Shown one piece after another: positions 1 through 9,259 of a stretch of 64,000 bases of DNA. The notes under the pieces are model-generated. The model did no database searches. It was not told the origin of the DNA and saw nothing but the letters and a program-made list of their open reading frames with translations. Origin of the DNA: UBA5429 sp942493315 (GTDB taxonomy: Bacteria; Bacteroidota; Bacteroidia; Bacteroidales; WCHB1-69); assembly GCA_942493315.1 (NCBI GenBank), contig OW818690.1, positions 3,038,001 through 3,102,000 of the forward strand, written 5' to 3'. The translations under genes and the position numbers were made by a program. The number at the start of each line of letters is the position of its first letter. Positions within the stretch are counted from its first letter, which is position 1.

Positions 1-295
1 GAATGGCAACAGGTGTGATGGTATAAGAAACAATATTTCCAGTCAATTGATAATCTGCATTTTGAGAATTGGTAATTGAAAGTGGCGTTTGACTTTGAAT
101 TCTATCTTTTAAGGCATTTGTAAAGTCTTGACTTAACGCAGGATTTACAAGATTGGAATTATTAGGAAATGTTGCTATATAACAAGTTTTTGCTCTTGGA
201 TCAATCGTTCCTCCGGTTGTGGAAACATTTAAAGTCATGCCACAAGATGCCAATATCAGTATAATTGAAATAAATGCAACGTATCGTTTTATCAT
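1..295 (-). CDS. LptE family lipoprotein (partial, C-terminus outside window)
   Basis: The minus strand reads from an ATG at 295 and is still open at base 1. The visible 98 residues begin with a short basic start, a hydrophobic stretch and the lipobox LASC, so the protein is a predicted lipoprotein. Next come a Gly/Thr-rich stretch and a segment resembling the LptE (LptE/RlpB-like) family of Bacteroidota, which helps LptD insert lipopolysaccharide in the outer membrane. It starts 9 bp after the stop of the sigma-54 regulator, so the two are probably co-transcribed, an arrangement I recall as common in this phylum. The family call rests on the N-terminal third and on context. Confidence 0.72.
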   Translation of the reverse strand, partial: MIKRYVAFISIILILASCGMTLNVSTTGGTIDPRAKTCYIATFPNNSNLVNPALSQDFTNALKDRIQSQTPLSITNSQNADYQLTGNIVSYTITPVAI

Positions 296-304
296 ATTTT
301 GAAG

Positions 305-1528
305 TTAAGAACCAATACCATATTCCCGAATTTTTCTATATAATGTTCTTTCGGAAATACCTAATTCATCAGCAGCAGATTTTCTTTTATTATTATGTTT
401 TTCCAGAGCCTTTTTAATTAATTCTTTTTCAGCTTCCATTAATGAAAATTGATCATCAATCAAAATTTGATCATTCGGATTTAGTTCTTCAATTTCAAAC
501 TCATCTTCCTGATTATCATACTCATCAATTTTTGATCTCACTGCATAATCCGAAATTTCCAAAGGTTTGCGAATTGGAGTAGCATTATGAGATTCCTCTT
601 TCATTTCAGAAATAATTTTTTTTAATTCTGAAACTTCCCTTTTTAGATCTCCAAGAAACTTATAAATAATTTCACGTTCAAACATACCGGGGGCGGCTAC
701 ATCCTGATCTTGTCCTAGAAGAACCGGAAAATTGGATACATGAGGAGCTACCAGATATTTTTGTAAAACATCAGATTCAATAAGCCGGTTATTTTCAATA
801 ATAGATATTTGTTCGGTAATATTACGCAATTGACGAATATTTCCCGGCCAGTTATAACTTTTCAGTGTCTCGATAGCACGATCAGATAATTGAATAGCGG
901 GAACCCGGTATTTGAGGGCAAAATCTGAAGCAAATTTGGTAAAAAGTAAGAAAATATCATTTTTGCGATCTCGAAGAGGGGGAACCTGAATGGGAATCGT
1001 ATTCAAACGATAATAAAGATCCTCTCTAAACTTCCCTTTTGATATACGATCCGCAATATTGATATTTGTAGCAGCCACAACCCGAACATTGGTTTTTTGA
1101 ACAATGGATGACCCTACTTTAAAATATTCTCCATTTTCTAAGACTCTCAACAATCTAACCTGAGTAGCTAATGGAAGATCGGCTACCTCATCTAAAAAAA
1201 TGGTACCCCCGTTTGCTACTTCAAAATACCCTTTTCTGGTATCAGCAGCACCGGTAAATGAACCCTTTTCGTGGCCAAATAGTTCAGAATCAATTGTCCC
1301 TTCCGGTATTGCACCGCAGTTTACAGCAATATATTGACCATGTTTATGGGTACTGTTATCATGAATAATTTTTGGGAAACTCTCCTTCCCTACCCCACTC
1401 TCTCCTGTAATCAGTACAGACAATTCCGTAGGAGCAACTTGTATAGCGGTATTGATGGCATGATCCAACATGGGATCAAAGCCAACAATACTGTATCTTT
1501 GTTTAATTGCTTGTAAAACAGGATTCAT
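305..1528 (-). CDS. Sigma-54-dependent Fis-family transcriptional regulator
   Basis: This 407-aa bacterial enhancer-binding protein should activate RNA polymerase carrying sigma-54. Visible parts are a Walker A GESGVGKE at residues 42-49, the sigma-54 contact loop GSFTGA at 89-94 (consensus GAFTGA), and a Walker B with FLDE near 111-114. The AAA+ core runs to about residue 255. A linker rich in Glu and Asp follows, then a Fis-type helix-turn-helix at about 365-403 ending in ERTLYRKIREYGI. There is no N-terminal receiver or GAF domain, so activity is probably set by expression or a partner rather than by phosphorylation. It lies between glyA (6 bp upstream) and the lptE-like gene (9 bp downstream). 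Its target promoters cannot be read here. Confidence 0.93.
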   Translation of the reverse strand: MNPVLQAIKQRYSIVGFDPMLDHAINTAIQVAPTELSVLITGESGVGKESFPKIIHDNSTHKHGQYIAVNCGAIPEGTIDSELFGHEKGSFTGAADTRKGYFEVANGGTIFLDEVADLPLATQVRLLRVLENGEYFKVGSSIVQKTNVRVVAATNINIADRISKGKFREDLYYRLNTIPIQVPPLRDRKNDIFLLFTKFASDFALKYRVPAIQLSDRAIETLKSYNWPGNIRQLRNITEQISIIENNRLIESDVLQKYLVAPHVSNFPVLLGQDQDVAAPGMFEREIIYKFLGDLKREVSELKKIISEMKEESHNATPIRKPLEISDYAVRSKIDEYDNQEDEFEIEELNPNDQILIDDQFSLMEAEKELIKKALEKHNNKRKSAADELGISERTLYRKIREYGIGS

Positions 1529-1534
1529 AATAGA

Positions 1535-2818
1535 TTAGTTCCAGGCGTTTAATGGTCTGTGTGACATTAATGCGTTTACTTTTTTAGCAACGTTTGCAAT
1601 CACATCCGCATTATCAATATTGCTGATCACCTCATCTATAAGAGCCACAATGGTTTCCATTTCTGATTCTTTAAGACCACGGGAAGTGATGGCAGGAGTT
1701 CCTACTCTAATACCTGAAGTTGTAAATGGAGTTCTGCTATCAAAAGGAACCATATTTTTATTTATGGTGATATCTGCTTTAACCAAAGTATTTTCCACTT
1801 GTTTTCCGGTAATATCAGGAAATTTAGTTCTTAAATCGATCAACATCAAATGGTTATCGGTTCCACCACTGATGATTTTATATCCTCTGTCCACAAATGC
1901 TTTTGCCATGGCATCTGCATTTTTCTTAACTTGTTTGATATAGTCAAGGTATTCATCAGATAAAGCTTCGCCGAAAGCAACTGCTTTAGCAGCAATTACA
2001 TGTTCCAAAGGGCCACCTTGAACTCCGGGAAAAACAGCACTATCCAACAATTGAGACATCATTTTGATCTCTCCTTTTGGAGTGGTTAATCCCCAAGGAT
2101 TTTCAAAATCTTTTCCCATTAAAATCAAACCACCACGTGGACCACGAAGTGTTTTGTGAGTTGTTGTTGTAACAATATGACAATAAGGAACTGGATTATT
2201 AAGCAATCCTCTAGCAATTAAGCCTGCAGGATGTGAAACATCACCCATTAAGATGGCTCCAATTTTATCTGCAATCTCTCTCATTCTTTTCCAATCCCAA
2301 TCACGAGAATAAGCAGAAGCCCCACCGATGATCAATTTTGGTCTTTCTCTCAATGCTACTTCCTCCATAATATCATAATTGATTAAACCGGTAGCTTCCT
2401 CAACAGAATAAGCCACTTGTTTGTATAGAATACCGGAAGAGTTCACAGGAGAACCGTGAGAAAGGTGACCACCATGAGAAAGATCCAATCCCATAAAAAC
2501 ATCACCCGGTTTAAGGCAGGTCAATAAAACAGCCATATTTGCCTGTGCACCGGAGTGTGGTTGAACATTAGCCCATTCAGCACCAAAGAGTTGTTTTGCT
2601 CTATCAATAGCAATTTGCTCTGTTTGATCCACAATTTGACATCCACCGTAGTATCTTTTTGCAGGATATCCTTCAGCATATTTGTTTGTCAATACAGAAC
2701 CTTGTGCTTCCATCACCTGATTGGTGACAAAGTTTTCAGAGGCAATCAACTCAATACCATGAGTTTGTCTGTTTTTTTCTTGTTCAATAAGATCAAAAAT
2801 TTGAGTATCTCTTTTCAT
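1535..2818 (-). CDS. glyA: Serine hydroxymethyltransferase
   Basis: This PLP enzyme interconverts serine plus tetrahydrofolate with glycine plus 5,10-methylene-THF, the main source of one-carbon units. Its 427 aa fit the family. Recognisable are VQPHSGAQAN near 85-94, the PLP-contacting Asp/His in GDVSHPAG (Asp193, His196), and the PLP Schiff-base lysine Lys222 in TTTTHKTLRGPRGG. It lies 35 bp downstream of an outer-membrane protein gene and 6 bp before the sigma-54 regulator. The window also encodes gcvT, which feeds the same folate pool, and purN, which uses formyl-THF. No TAnnTTTG box is evident in the 35-bp gap, so it may be read from upstream. Confidence 0.98.
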   Translation of the reverse strand: MKRDTQIFDLIEQEKNRQTHGIELIASENFVTNQVMEAQGSVLTNKYAEGYPAKRYYGGCQIVDQTEQIAIDRAKQLFGAEWANVQPHSGAQANMAVLLTCLKPGDVFMGLDLSHGGHLSHGSPVNSSGILYKQVAYSVEEATGLINYDIMEEVALRERPKLIIGGASAYSRDWDWKRMREIADKIGAILMGDVSHPAGLIARGLLNNPVPYCHIVTTTTHKTLRGPRGGLILMGKDFENPWGLTTPKGEIKMMSQLLDSAVFPGVQGGPLEHVIAAKAVAFGEALSDEYLDYIKQVKKNADAMAKAFVDRGYKIISGGTDNHLMLIDLRTKFPDITGKQVENTLVKADITINKNMVPFDSRTPFTTSGIRVGTPAITSRGLKESEMETIVALIDEVISNIDNADVIANVAKKVNALMSHRPLNAWN

Positions 2819-2853
2819 ATTATCTATATTTTTTTAGTTTTATCTATTGAAAA

Positions 2854-3609
2854 TTATTTTTCGTACAAAAGTTTTTTAGAACCAAAATTGTATGCAATAT
2901 ATGCTTCGATGTAGGCTTTTTTGGCTTCATTTTGATACATCTGTTGAATAGGTGGAAAAAGGGCATCTATTGATACACCTATTTCCAAAGATCTCACCCG
3001 AGCGTTATCAGCAGCAAAATCAAAGAGTAAACCCATTTTTCCATAAACACCGGGTCGAAATGCAAGTTTATGAAATCTTTGATAAAAAGCTGCACCACCT
3101 ACAATATTCGACAAATCATGGATATTAGGATCATATTTTTCCACTATGTATATCAGATCATAACCATTAGGTGATAAGTATGCTATTTCAAGATAGATAG
3201 GTAATCCAATTCCTAAAGAGAAACCGCCTGCAAAGAAATAACCAATTTCTACACCACCCCAGTAAGGCTTGTGATGGGTTGTATGTTCCCACTTATATCC
3301 GGTTCTTAGAAAAAAAAGGTCATACATTTTTCCATAACTAAAAGCACGAGCCCCTTCATAAGAATAATTGGTACCTTTTATCGCTTTTTCGTGGTTGGAA
3401 TAATAAAAGTCAAAATCAAGCAAATGTTTATCTTTATAGTTTGGAGTCCATCCAAATTTATAACCAAAACCGAAGCCTGATGTATTCAAAAAAAGAGAGT
3501 AATAGTGTTCTTTGGCATAAACCTGTTCAATTTCCACTTCCCCAACATCTTGAGCCATTATGGGTAATGAAAAAAGAGAAAAAATAAACCATATAGTTAT
3601 TCTTTTCAC
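2854..3609 (-). CDS. Putative outer-membrane beta-barrel protein, unknown role
   Basis: The product is not from a family I can name. A GTG at 3609 gives MKRITIWFIFSLFSLPIMAQ, a textbook signal peptide ending in Ala-Gln. An upstream in-frame TTG at 3642 would add 11 unlikely residues, so I prefer the GTG. The mature part alternates aromatic and glycine residues (for example LFLNTSGFGFGYKFGW) and ends in a beta-strand IEAYIAYNFGSKKL, as in small outer-membrane barrels. It sits 40 bp downstream of a tiny lipoprotein gene that carries the promoter, and 35 bp upstream of glyA. The pair lipoprotein plus barrel may function together; that is inference. Confidence 0.7.
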   Translation of the reverse strand: MKRITIWFIFSLFSLPIMAQDVGEVEIEQVYAKEHYYSLFLNTSGFGFGYKFGWTPNYKDKHLLDFDFYYSNHEKAIKGTNYSYEGARAFSYGKMYDLFFLRTGYKWEHTTHHKPYWGGVEIGYFFAGGFSLGIGLPIYLEIAYLSPNGYDLIYIVEKYDPNIHDLSNIVGGAAFYQRFHKLAFRPGVYGKMGLLFDFAADNARVRSLEIGVSIDALFPPIQQMYQNEAKKAYIEAYIAYNFGSKKLLYEK

Positions 3610-3649
3610 AAAAACGCTATTTTTTTTTATAAAATGGGACAACTATTAA

Positions 3650-3790
3650 TTAAATCTTTTGATTCTCGGATTTTTGAACTTCAATATACGAATAATGACC
3701 ATACGCAGCACATTTTTGACGTGTTTTACATGACGAAAGTACAATTATTCCCACTAAAAAAATTCCTAATATTACAATAATTCTTTTCAT
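3650..3790 (-). CDS. Small lipoprotein, 46 aa
   Basis: A short gene reads from ATG 3790 to TAA 3650. The protein has a basic start (MKR), a hydrophobic core and a lipobox VLSSC with the predicted lipidated Cys21. A 25-residue tail begins KTRQKCAAYGHYSY. Such tiny CKxxxKCxAY lipoproteins recur in Bacteroidota, but I know of no assigned function. A minus-strand promoter box (TATCTTTG) lies 24 bp upstream, and the beta-barrel gene follows closely, so this is the first gene of the minus-strand run towards glyA. Confidence 0.75.
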   Translation of the reverse strand: MKRIIVILGIFLVGIIVLSSCKTRQKCAAYGHYSYIEVQKSENQKI

Positions 3791-3805
3791 TTTCGTTTAT
3801 TATTT

Positions 3806-3813
3806 TAATTTTG
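3806..3813 (+). promoter_or_regulatory. Bacteroidota -7 promoter box for the BamA-like gene
   Basis: TAATTTTG matches the -7 consensus TAnnTTTG used by the primary sigma factor of Bacteroidota. It lies about 22 bp before the TTG start of the BamA-like gene, so the leader is very short. It abuts the divergent box at 3814-3821. Confidence 0.6.
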
Positions 3814-3821
3814 CAAAGATA
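3814..3821 (-). promoter_or_regulatory. Bacteroidota -7 promoter box for the small lipoprotein operon
   Basis: The minus strand reads TATCTTTG (TAnnTTTG), 24 bp before the ATG of the small lipoprotein. A TTG lies about 22 bp further upstream, near the usual -33 position. The box touches the plus-strand box, so the two start sites probably compete. Confidence 0.6.
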
Positions 3822-3834
3822 AACATTTTTAAGT

Positions 3835-5400
3835 TTGGTTTTTCAACATCTAATACATATTATAAAAAGAGTTTTTAAAAGACTTGCATACAATGCTTTA
3901 ACATTTATTATCATTGTATTTTGCAGCTTTTGGTTCCCTTTATATAGTCAAACTTATTCTCCAATAAAACGTGAATTTTCCGATTCTATTACAAAAATTC
4001 ATCAAATTTTAGTTTTAATTCCTCAAAAGGAACAGTTTTTTTTAAAATCTATATTAAAAATATCAAAAACAGAAATAAACTATCCGGAGTATTTATTTTT
4101 GGGAGAACAAATTTTACAAAAACTGGAAAAAACAGGATATCCATTTGCTTCCGTTCAGTTGGATTCATTAAAGTTTGAAAACGACACCCTTTTTTGTCAA
4201 TTAAAAGTGGATAAATCAAAATATATCAGTTATGATTCCATCATTTTAAAGGGAGATCTGGCATTATCCAATTCCTATTTACAATCCTATTTACAATTTA
4301 AAAAGGGAAACAAATATGATGAATCTGCCATTCAAAAAATCTCAAAACGGATATCTGAGCTCCAATATGCAATAGAAATTCAACCTTTTGGTATTGAATT
4401 TGTTGAAGATAAAGCAAATCTGTATCTATTTCTTAATAAAAAAAAGATTAATCAATTTGATGGGATCATTGGGTTTGCTCCGGTTAATCAAACAACCGGA
4501 AAAATTGGATTTACCGGAGAACTCAAATTAGCCTTAGTCAACACATTTAAAATTGGGGAATCGATCTATTTACGCTGGAACGCCCCTGAAGCTATGTCGC
4601 AGTTATTGGATATTGAAACTAAATTCCCTTATTTATTCAAGACCCCTTTTGGAGCTGACTTCACTTTTCAATTGGATAAAAAAGACACGAGTTACATTAA
4701 GATGAACTCCAATATCAGTGTCAACTATTTTTTTAATGGAAATAATTTTATTAAAACATTTATAGATTATACCACATCAAACCGACTTACCGCAAATGAG
4801 AATATTTCTGATAGTTCTTACGGAAACTTCACAAAAACGATGTATGGAATAGCATTAAACTATAAAAATTTAGATTTCATTTTTAATCCCAGAAAGGGCG
4901 TTCAACTCATATTATCCGCATCAATGGGTAAAAATAACACGGAAGAAGAGAATAGCTTGAGTAGATATGCCATCATTGGAAATGGTAAAGGATTTATACC
5001 CATTTATAAAAACTTCGTTGGAATGATCGGTTTACAGAGTGGCATATTATTGGGGAAATCATTATATAAAAATGAGATGTACAGACTTGGCGGAACGAAT
5101 AGCATCAGAGGATTTGATGAAATGAGTATCTATGCCGATCAATATCTGTTTGGAACTATAGAGCTTCGATATATCATGAGTAAATTCTCCTATTTTAATT
5201 TATTTTGGGATGGGGGTTGGTATCAACAAAAAATCGGAGATCAAATTCTTTCGGACACTCCTTATGGCATTGGTATAGGGATTGCTTTTGAAACCAAAGC
5301 AGGGATTTTTAATCTTAGTTATGCATTAGGCAAACAGATGGATAACCCGATTTCCCTAAAAACAGGGAAAATTCATTTTGGAATTGCCGTACAATTCTAG
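3835..5400 (+). CDS. BamA/TamA family outer-membrane protein (Omp85 superfamily)
   Basis: The 521-aa protein has an N-terminal hydrophobic segment ending in LYSQ (signal peptide). A region of about 180 residues that could hold one or two POTRA-like modules follows, then a C-terminal barrel. The barrel carries the Omp85 signature GGTNSIRGF and ends in the family pattern of glycine-rich strands (YGIGIGIAFETKAGIFNLSYALG) with a terminal phenylalanine. Omp85 proteins insert or translocate proteins at the outer membrane. It is shorter than BamA (about 800 aa), so it is more likely a TamA-like or accessory paralog. The start is a TTG 22 bp after a promoter box; no in-frame ATG lies nearby. Confidence 0.82.
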   Translation: MVFQHLIHIIKRVFKRLAYNALTFIIIVFCSFWFPLYSQTYSPIKREFSDSITKIHQILVLIPQKEQFFLKSILKISKTEINYPEYLFLGEQILQKLEKTGYPFASVQLDSLKFENDTLFCQLKVDKSKYISYDSIILKGDLALSNSYLQSYLQFKKGNKYDESAIQKISKRISELQYAIEIQPFGIEFVEDKANLYLFLNKKKINQFDGIIGFAPVNQTTGKIGFTGELKLALVNTFKIGESIYLRWNAPEAMSQLLDIETKFPYLFKTPFGADFTFQLDKKDTSYIKMNSNISVNYFFNGNNFIKTFIDYTTSNRLTANENISDSSYGNFTKTMYGIALNYKNLDFIFNPRKGVQLILSASMGKNNTEEENSLSRYAIIGNGKGFIPIYKNFVGMIGLQSGILLGKSLYKNEMYRLGGTNSIRGFDEMSIYADQYLFGTIELRYIMSKFSYFNLFWDGGWYQQKIGDQILSDTPYGIGIGIAFETKAGIFNLSYALGKQMDNPISLKTGKIHFGIAVQF

Positions 5401-5490
5401 TGAATAGTGAATAGTGAATAATGAATAATGAATAATGAGCATTCGAGTACATTGAGCACATTGAGCACATTGAGCATTCGAGCATTTTTT
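5401..5490. repeat. Word-like intergenic repeat (GAATAATGA and ATTGAGCAC units)
   Basis: Directly after the stop codon come several copies of GAATAGTGA or GAATAATGA, then copies of ATTGAGCAC and GCATTCGAG. These are short, imperfect tandem words with no coding sense. Related words recur in other spacers of this window (29754-29787, 50795-50815, 52236-52260, 55858-55880, 58260-58295). They end where the dsbD promoter begins. Confidence 0.8.
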
Positions 5491-5494
5491 TTTG

Positions 5495-5502
5495 TATTTT
5501 TG
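5495..5502 (+). promoter_or_regulatory. -7 promoter box of dsbD
   Basis: TATTTTTG fits TAnnTTTG. It lies 31 bp before the ATG at 5534. It overlaps the first codons of a longer alternative reading, which shows that the upstream TTG at 5492 is not the true start. Confidence 0.65.
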
Positions 5503-5533
5503 CATTCCAAAATTAAACCATAACCAAAAATTT

Positions 5534-7591
5534 ATGAAAAAGCTTAGTTTATTTATCTTTACTGCATTACTGGCGTTTTTAACTATTTCCGGAAATGCTC
5601 AGGTAAATCCTGTAAAATGGGAATTTAAAACCGTAAAAATCAATGACTCGATAGCAGAATTGCAGTTTATTGCTAAAATTGATAATAAATGGCACTTATA
5701 TGCTCAACAACATAAAGGAATGGAGATGCCTTTGGTGTTTACATTTAAAAAGACTGTAGATTATAAATTAATTGGAAATGTTGTTGAACCAAAGCCAAAA
5801 GTATCTTATGACCCTGTTTTTGATGATACATCAAAGTATTATGTTAAAAGCGTCACTTTTAAACAAACCGTTCAAATCAGGAACAATAAACCATTTGAAT
5901 TAAAAGGTGATTTTTCAGGACAAGCATGTATTGATGGTAAATGTGTGCCTATTGATCGTAAATTTCAATTTAGTATAAGCGGGTTTGAAAAATTAAATCC
6001 TGCATCGCCTCAAAAAGAAGAAGTTGTTACTACTGAAAGTAAAGAAATTAGAAATAATGACACCAATAAAGAGATCGCTTCAAAAGAGGACTCAAAAAAA
6101 GAAGGAAATGAAACATTGTGGGAAATTTTCATAGCAGGATTTTTGGGAGGTTTAATAGGTATTTTAATGCCTTGCGTATTTCCCATGATCCCAATGACCG
6201 TATCTTACTTTGTAAAATTAAAAGAAAAAGCAAAATTTTATTCTATCATTTTTGGACTTTCAATTGTTATAATTTTCTTACTAATAGGAATGGGTTTATC
6301 TGCCATTTTTGGTCCTGAATTTGCCAATACATTAAGTACGCATTGGTTGCCCAATATTTTATTTGCTTTAATTTTTATCATTTTTGCTATTTCATTATTA
6401 GGGTATTTTGAAATAGCATTACCAAGTAGCTGGATAAATAAATCGGCAAAAATGGAATCTAAAGGTGGTATTGTTGGTGTGTTTTTTATGGCTTTAACCT
6501 TAGTTTTAGTTTCATTTTCCTGTACTTTACCAATAGCTGGTTCTGTTGCTATGGCATCAGCAGGGGGAAGCTTTTTCAAACCTTTATTTGGAATGTTAGG
6601 GTTTTCCTTAGCAATTGCTATCCCTTTTACTTTTTTTGCCTTCTTTCCCGGTATGTTAAAAAACTTACCAAAATCAGGTGGATGGATGAATACAATGAAA
6701 GTAGTTTTGGCATTTATTGAATTAGCTTTTGCTCTTAAATTTATTAATACGCCCGATCAGGCATACAATTGGAGAATTCTAGATAGAGAAGTTTATTTAG
6801 CATTATGGATTGTAATTTTTACATTATTAGGATTCTATTTATTGGGTAAAATCCGTTTTCCTCATGATGATGAGATGCATGTTCAAAAAAGCTGGTTTAG
6901 GTTTTTCTTATCTATAGCTACTTTCTCATTTGTTGTATATCTAATACCCGGTATGTGGGGTGCGCCTTTAAAAATGATCTCTGGTTGGATTCCACCTGCC
7001 AATACTCAAGATTTTGATATTAGTCGTAGTGTTGAAGAGGAAGCTTTAAATCTAAAAGATTATATTAAGAAAAATAAAATATCGGGTAGTGTAACAAATA
7101 TTGATGAAATTGAAGCACCTAAATACGCAGAAACCCTACATTTCCCTAGCGGTATAAAAGGTTATTTTGATTATGATCAAGCTTTAAGAATGGCTAAAAA
7201 ATTAAATAAACCACTTTTTGTTGATTTTACCGGACATGGTTGTACCAATTGTAGAAAAGTTGAAAATAAAGTATGGACTGATCGTAAAATCAAAAATCTC
7301 TTCAATGAAGAATTTATCTTAGTTTCCCTATATGTTGATAATAAAGAAATTGTACTTGATCCAGAAGATCAAATCAAGGATCAGGATGGAGAATTAATTA
7401 CGATGTTAGGGAAAAAGAATAGTTATATTGAAAACACTATCTTTAAAATGAATTCATTACCCTGCTATTTCATTGTAGATGTTGATGGTTCTATATTAGC
7501 CGGACCAAAAGAGTATGAATTAAATGTAGATAAATACATGAAATTCTTAGAAAATGGACTTTCAGAATTTAATAAAAAACATGCTAAATAG
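5534..7591 (+). CDS. Thiol:disulfide interchange protein DsbD-like
   Basis: DsbD-type proteins carry electrons from cytoplasmic thioredoxin across the inner membrane to periplasmic thiol proteins. This 685-aa protein shows all three modules. After a signal peptide (cleavage near GNAQ) comes an alpha-like domain with a cysteine pair in ACIDGKC (Cys132, Cys137). The membrane domain of about eight helices has one Cys in GILMPCVFPMIP and one in SFSCTLPIAG. A C-terminal thioredoxin fold carries CTNC (Cys570-Cys573). A Lys/Glu-rich linker separates the first two modules. The ATG at 5534 is preferred because the promoter box covers any earlier start. The next gene follows after 6 bp. Confidence 0.93.
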   Translation: MKKLSLFIFTALLAFLTISGNAQVNPVKWEFKTVKINDSIAELQFIAKIDNKWHLYAQQHKGMEMPLVFTFKKTVDYKLIGNVVEPKPKVSYDPVFDDTSKYYVKSVTFKQTVQIRNNKPFELKGDFSGQACIDGKCVPIDRKFQFSISGFEKLNPASPQKEEVVTTESKEIRNNDTNKEIASKEDSKKEGNETLWEIFIAGFLGGLIGILMPCVFPMIPMTVSYFVKLKEKAKFYSIIFGLSIVIIFLLIGMGLSAIFGPEFANTLSTHWLPNILFALIFIIFAISLLGYFEIALPSSWINKSAKMESKGGIVGVFFMALTLVLVSFSCTLPIAGSVAMASAGGSFFKPLFGMLGFSLAIAIPFTFFAFFPGMLKNLPKSGGWMNTMKVVLAFIELAFALKFINTPDQAYNWRILDREVYLALWIVIFTLLGFYLLGKIRFPHDDEMHVQKSWFRFFLSIATFSFVVYLIPGMWGAPLKMISGWIPPANTQDFDISRSVEEEALNLKDYIKKNKISGSVTNIDEIEAPKYAETLHFPSGIKGYFDYDQALRMAKKLNKPLFVDFTGHGCTNCRKVENKVWTDRKIKNLFNEEFILVSLYVDNKEIVLDPEDQIKDQDGELITMLGKKNSYIENTIFKMNSLPCYFIVDVDGSILAGPKEYELNVDKYMKFLENGLSEFNKKHAK

Positions 7592-7597
7592 TATGTA

Positions 7598-9241
7598 ATG
7601 GCAGATTTTTTTAACATATCCGGATTTGCACTCCATCAATATGCCTGGTTGGCACTTGGTGGGGTGCTTTTCTGTCTTTCTCTTTTCTTCCATTTCAAAG
7701 GATGGGAGAAATTATCCCTATTCTTTATCTTTTTTGCTGCATTTTCATTATTCATTTTTGGAGCTTTATTAGACCCTTTTTTAAATCTTTGGGATGAAAG
7801 AATCCATGCTTTAGTCGCTAAAAACAGTATGGATAATCTCCTTAAACCTGAGTTTTTTGAACATCCTATTGTTCCTGAATGTAATTATTTGAATTGGACA
7901 AGTGCCCACATCTGGTTACACAAACAACCTTTATTTATATGGCAGATGGCTCTCTCTATGAAAATATTCGGAGTTACCGAATTCGCCTTAAGATTTCCAA
8001 GTGTTGTATTAGCTACATTATCGGTTTTATTAGGATACCGCATTGGAAAACTTTTAGTCAATAAAAATGTGGCATACTATACAGCCGTTTCTATTGCATT
8101 TTCGTGGTTTTTACTCAATTTAGTAAGTGGATATGAAGGGATTGAACATAATGATGTGAGTTTCTTCTTTTATGTTTCAGCTTCTATTTGGGCATTCATG
8201 GAATATATTCACAACAAAAGAAAATGGAAATGGGTGATTCTGATTGGTTTGTTTGCCGGTTGCGCAGTTCTTACCAAATGGCTCACTGGACTTCTGATTT
8301 TTTACATTTGGGGTGTCTATATTTTAGCCACTTATGGGTTTAAATTCAAACAATGGAAAATTGGACATATCATTACTGCTATTATCGTCTGTTGTGCCGT
8401 TTTTGTTCCCTGGCAAATATTTATATTAACCCATTACCATGATGCTGCCATTTTTGAATACCAATACAATAGCAAACATCTGTTTGAACAAATTGAGGGA
8501 CAAAATACAAACTTTTTCTTTCATTTTCAGAAAATACCGTACTTATTTTTTGGATATAAACATTTTACACCTGAAGGATCTCCATCATTAAGATCATTAG
8601 TAATTGCAATAAATTCCATCATATTAGTTTTTGGATTGATTCGATTTCTGTTTCATATCAAAAAAAGAAATATTAAAATTACCATTATAGCTACTCTTCT
8701 TTTTGTTTATCTGTTCTTTTCTTTTGCTACTACTAAAATGCCTGCCTACACTTTTTTAATAGGAATGGTTTGGTTTATCAGTTTGGGAATGGTGATCGAT
8801 TGGGGAGTTAACTGTATTCAACATTGGGTTAAAAAAAGGTGGCTCTATCAAAGTTTTCAAGCTTTATTCATTTTGTTTTTTGTCATGTACCTATATAATT
8901 TTACCAGAATTAGAAATTTACATACCGAGGAGATGTTTTGGCGAAAAGATATGATCGCTAACAAAGCTACTTTTTTGAGAATTAAAGAAAAACTTCCTCA
9001 AAATGCCATTGTATTTAACTTAAGAGGTTCCGGAATCTATGGACATAACGGGCAATATATCGAAGCATCTTTTTATTTGGATTGTGATGCTTATCCATTA
9101 CCACCTAAAGAGGAAACCATTAAAATTCTAAAATCAAAAGGGTTTGTTCCTGTTTACATTTCAAAACATCCACTACCTGATTACATTCTGAACGATCCTG
9201 ATGCAATTTTTATTAAAGAAGAGATTCTCAATGATTTATAA
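7598..9241 (+). CDS. GT39-type (ArnT/PMT-like) membrane glycosyltransferase
   Basis: This 547-aa polytopic protein has about 10-12 hydrophobic helices and the GT-C catalytic Asp-Glu in LWDERIHALV (Asp66, Glu67) in the first periplasmic loop, followed by HKQPLFIWQMA as in ArnT-like proteins. Enzymes of this class move a sugar from a polyprenyl-phosphate donor onto lipid A, protein or another envelope acceptor on the periplasmic side; the actual sugar and acceptor are not visible. It lies 6 bp after dsbD and 18 bp before lnt, so the three envelope genes probably form one transcript. Its C-terminal soluble part is about 100 residues. Confidence 0.88.
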   Translation: MADFFNISGFALHQYAWLALGGVLFCLSLFFHFKGWEKLSLFFIFFAAFSLFIFGALLDPFLNLWDERIHALVAKNSMDNLLKPEFFEHPIVPECNYLNWTSAHIWLHKQPLFIWQMALSMKIFGVTEFALRFPSVVLATLSVLLGYRIGKLLVNKNVAYYTAVSIAFSWFLLNLVSGYEGIEHNDVSFFFYVSASIWAFMEYIHNKRKWKWVILIGLFAGCAVLTKWLTGLLIFYIWGVYILATYGFKFKQWKIGHIITAIIVCCAVFVPWQIFILTHYHDAAIFEYQYNSKHLFEQIEGQNTNFFFHFQKIPYLFFGYKHFTPEGSPSLRSLVIAINSIILVFGLIRFLFHIKKRNIKITIIATLLFVYLFFSFATTKMPAYTFLIGMVWFISLGMVIDWGVNCIQHWVKKRWLYQSFQALFILFFVMYLYNFTRIRNLHTEEMFWRKDMIANKATFLRIKEKLPQNAIVFNLRGSGIYGHNGQYIEASFYLDCDAYPLPPKEETIKILKSKGFVPVYISKHPLPDYILNDPDAIFIKEEILNDL

Positions 9242-9259
9242 TTCAAAATTGACTATAAT

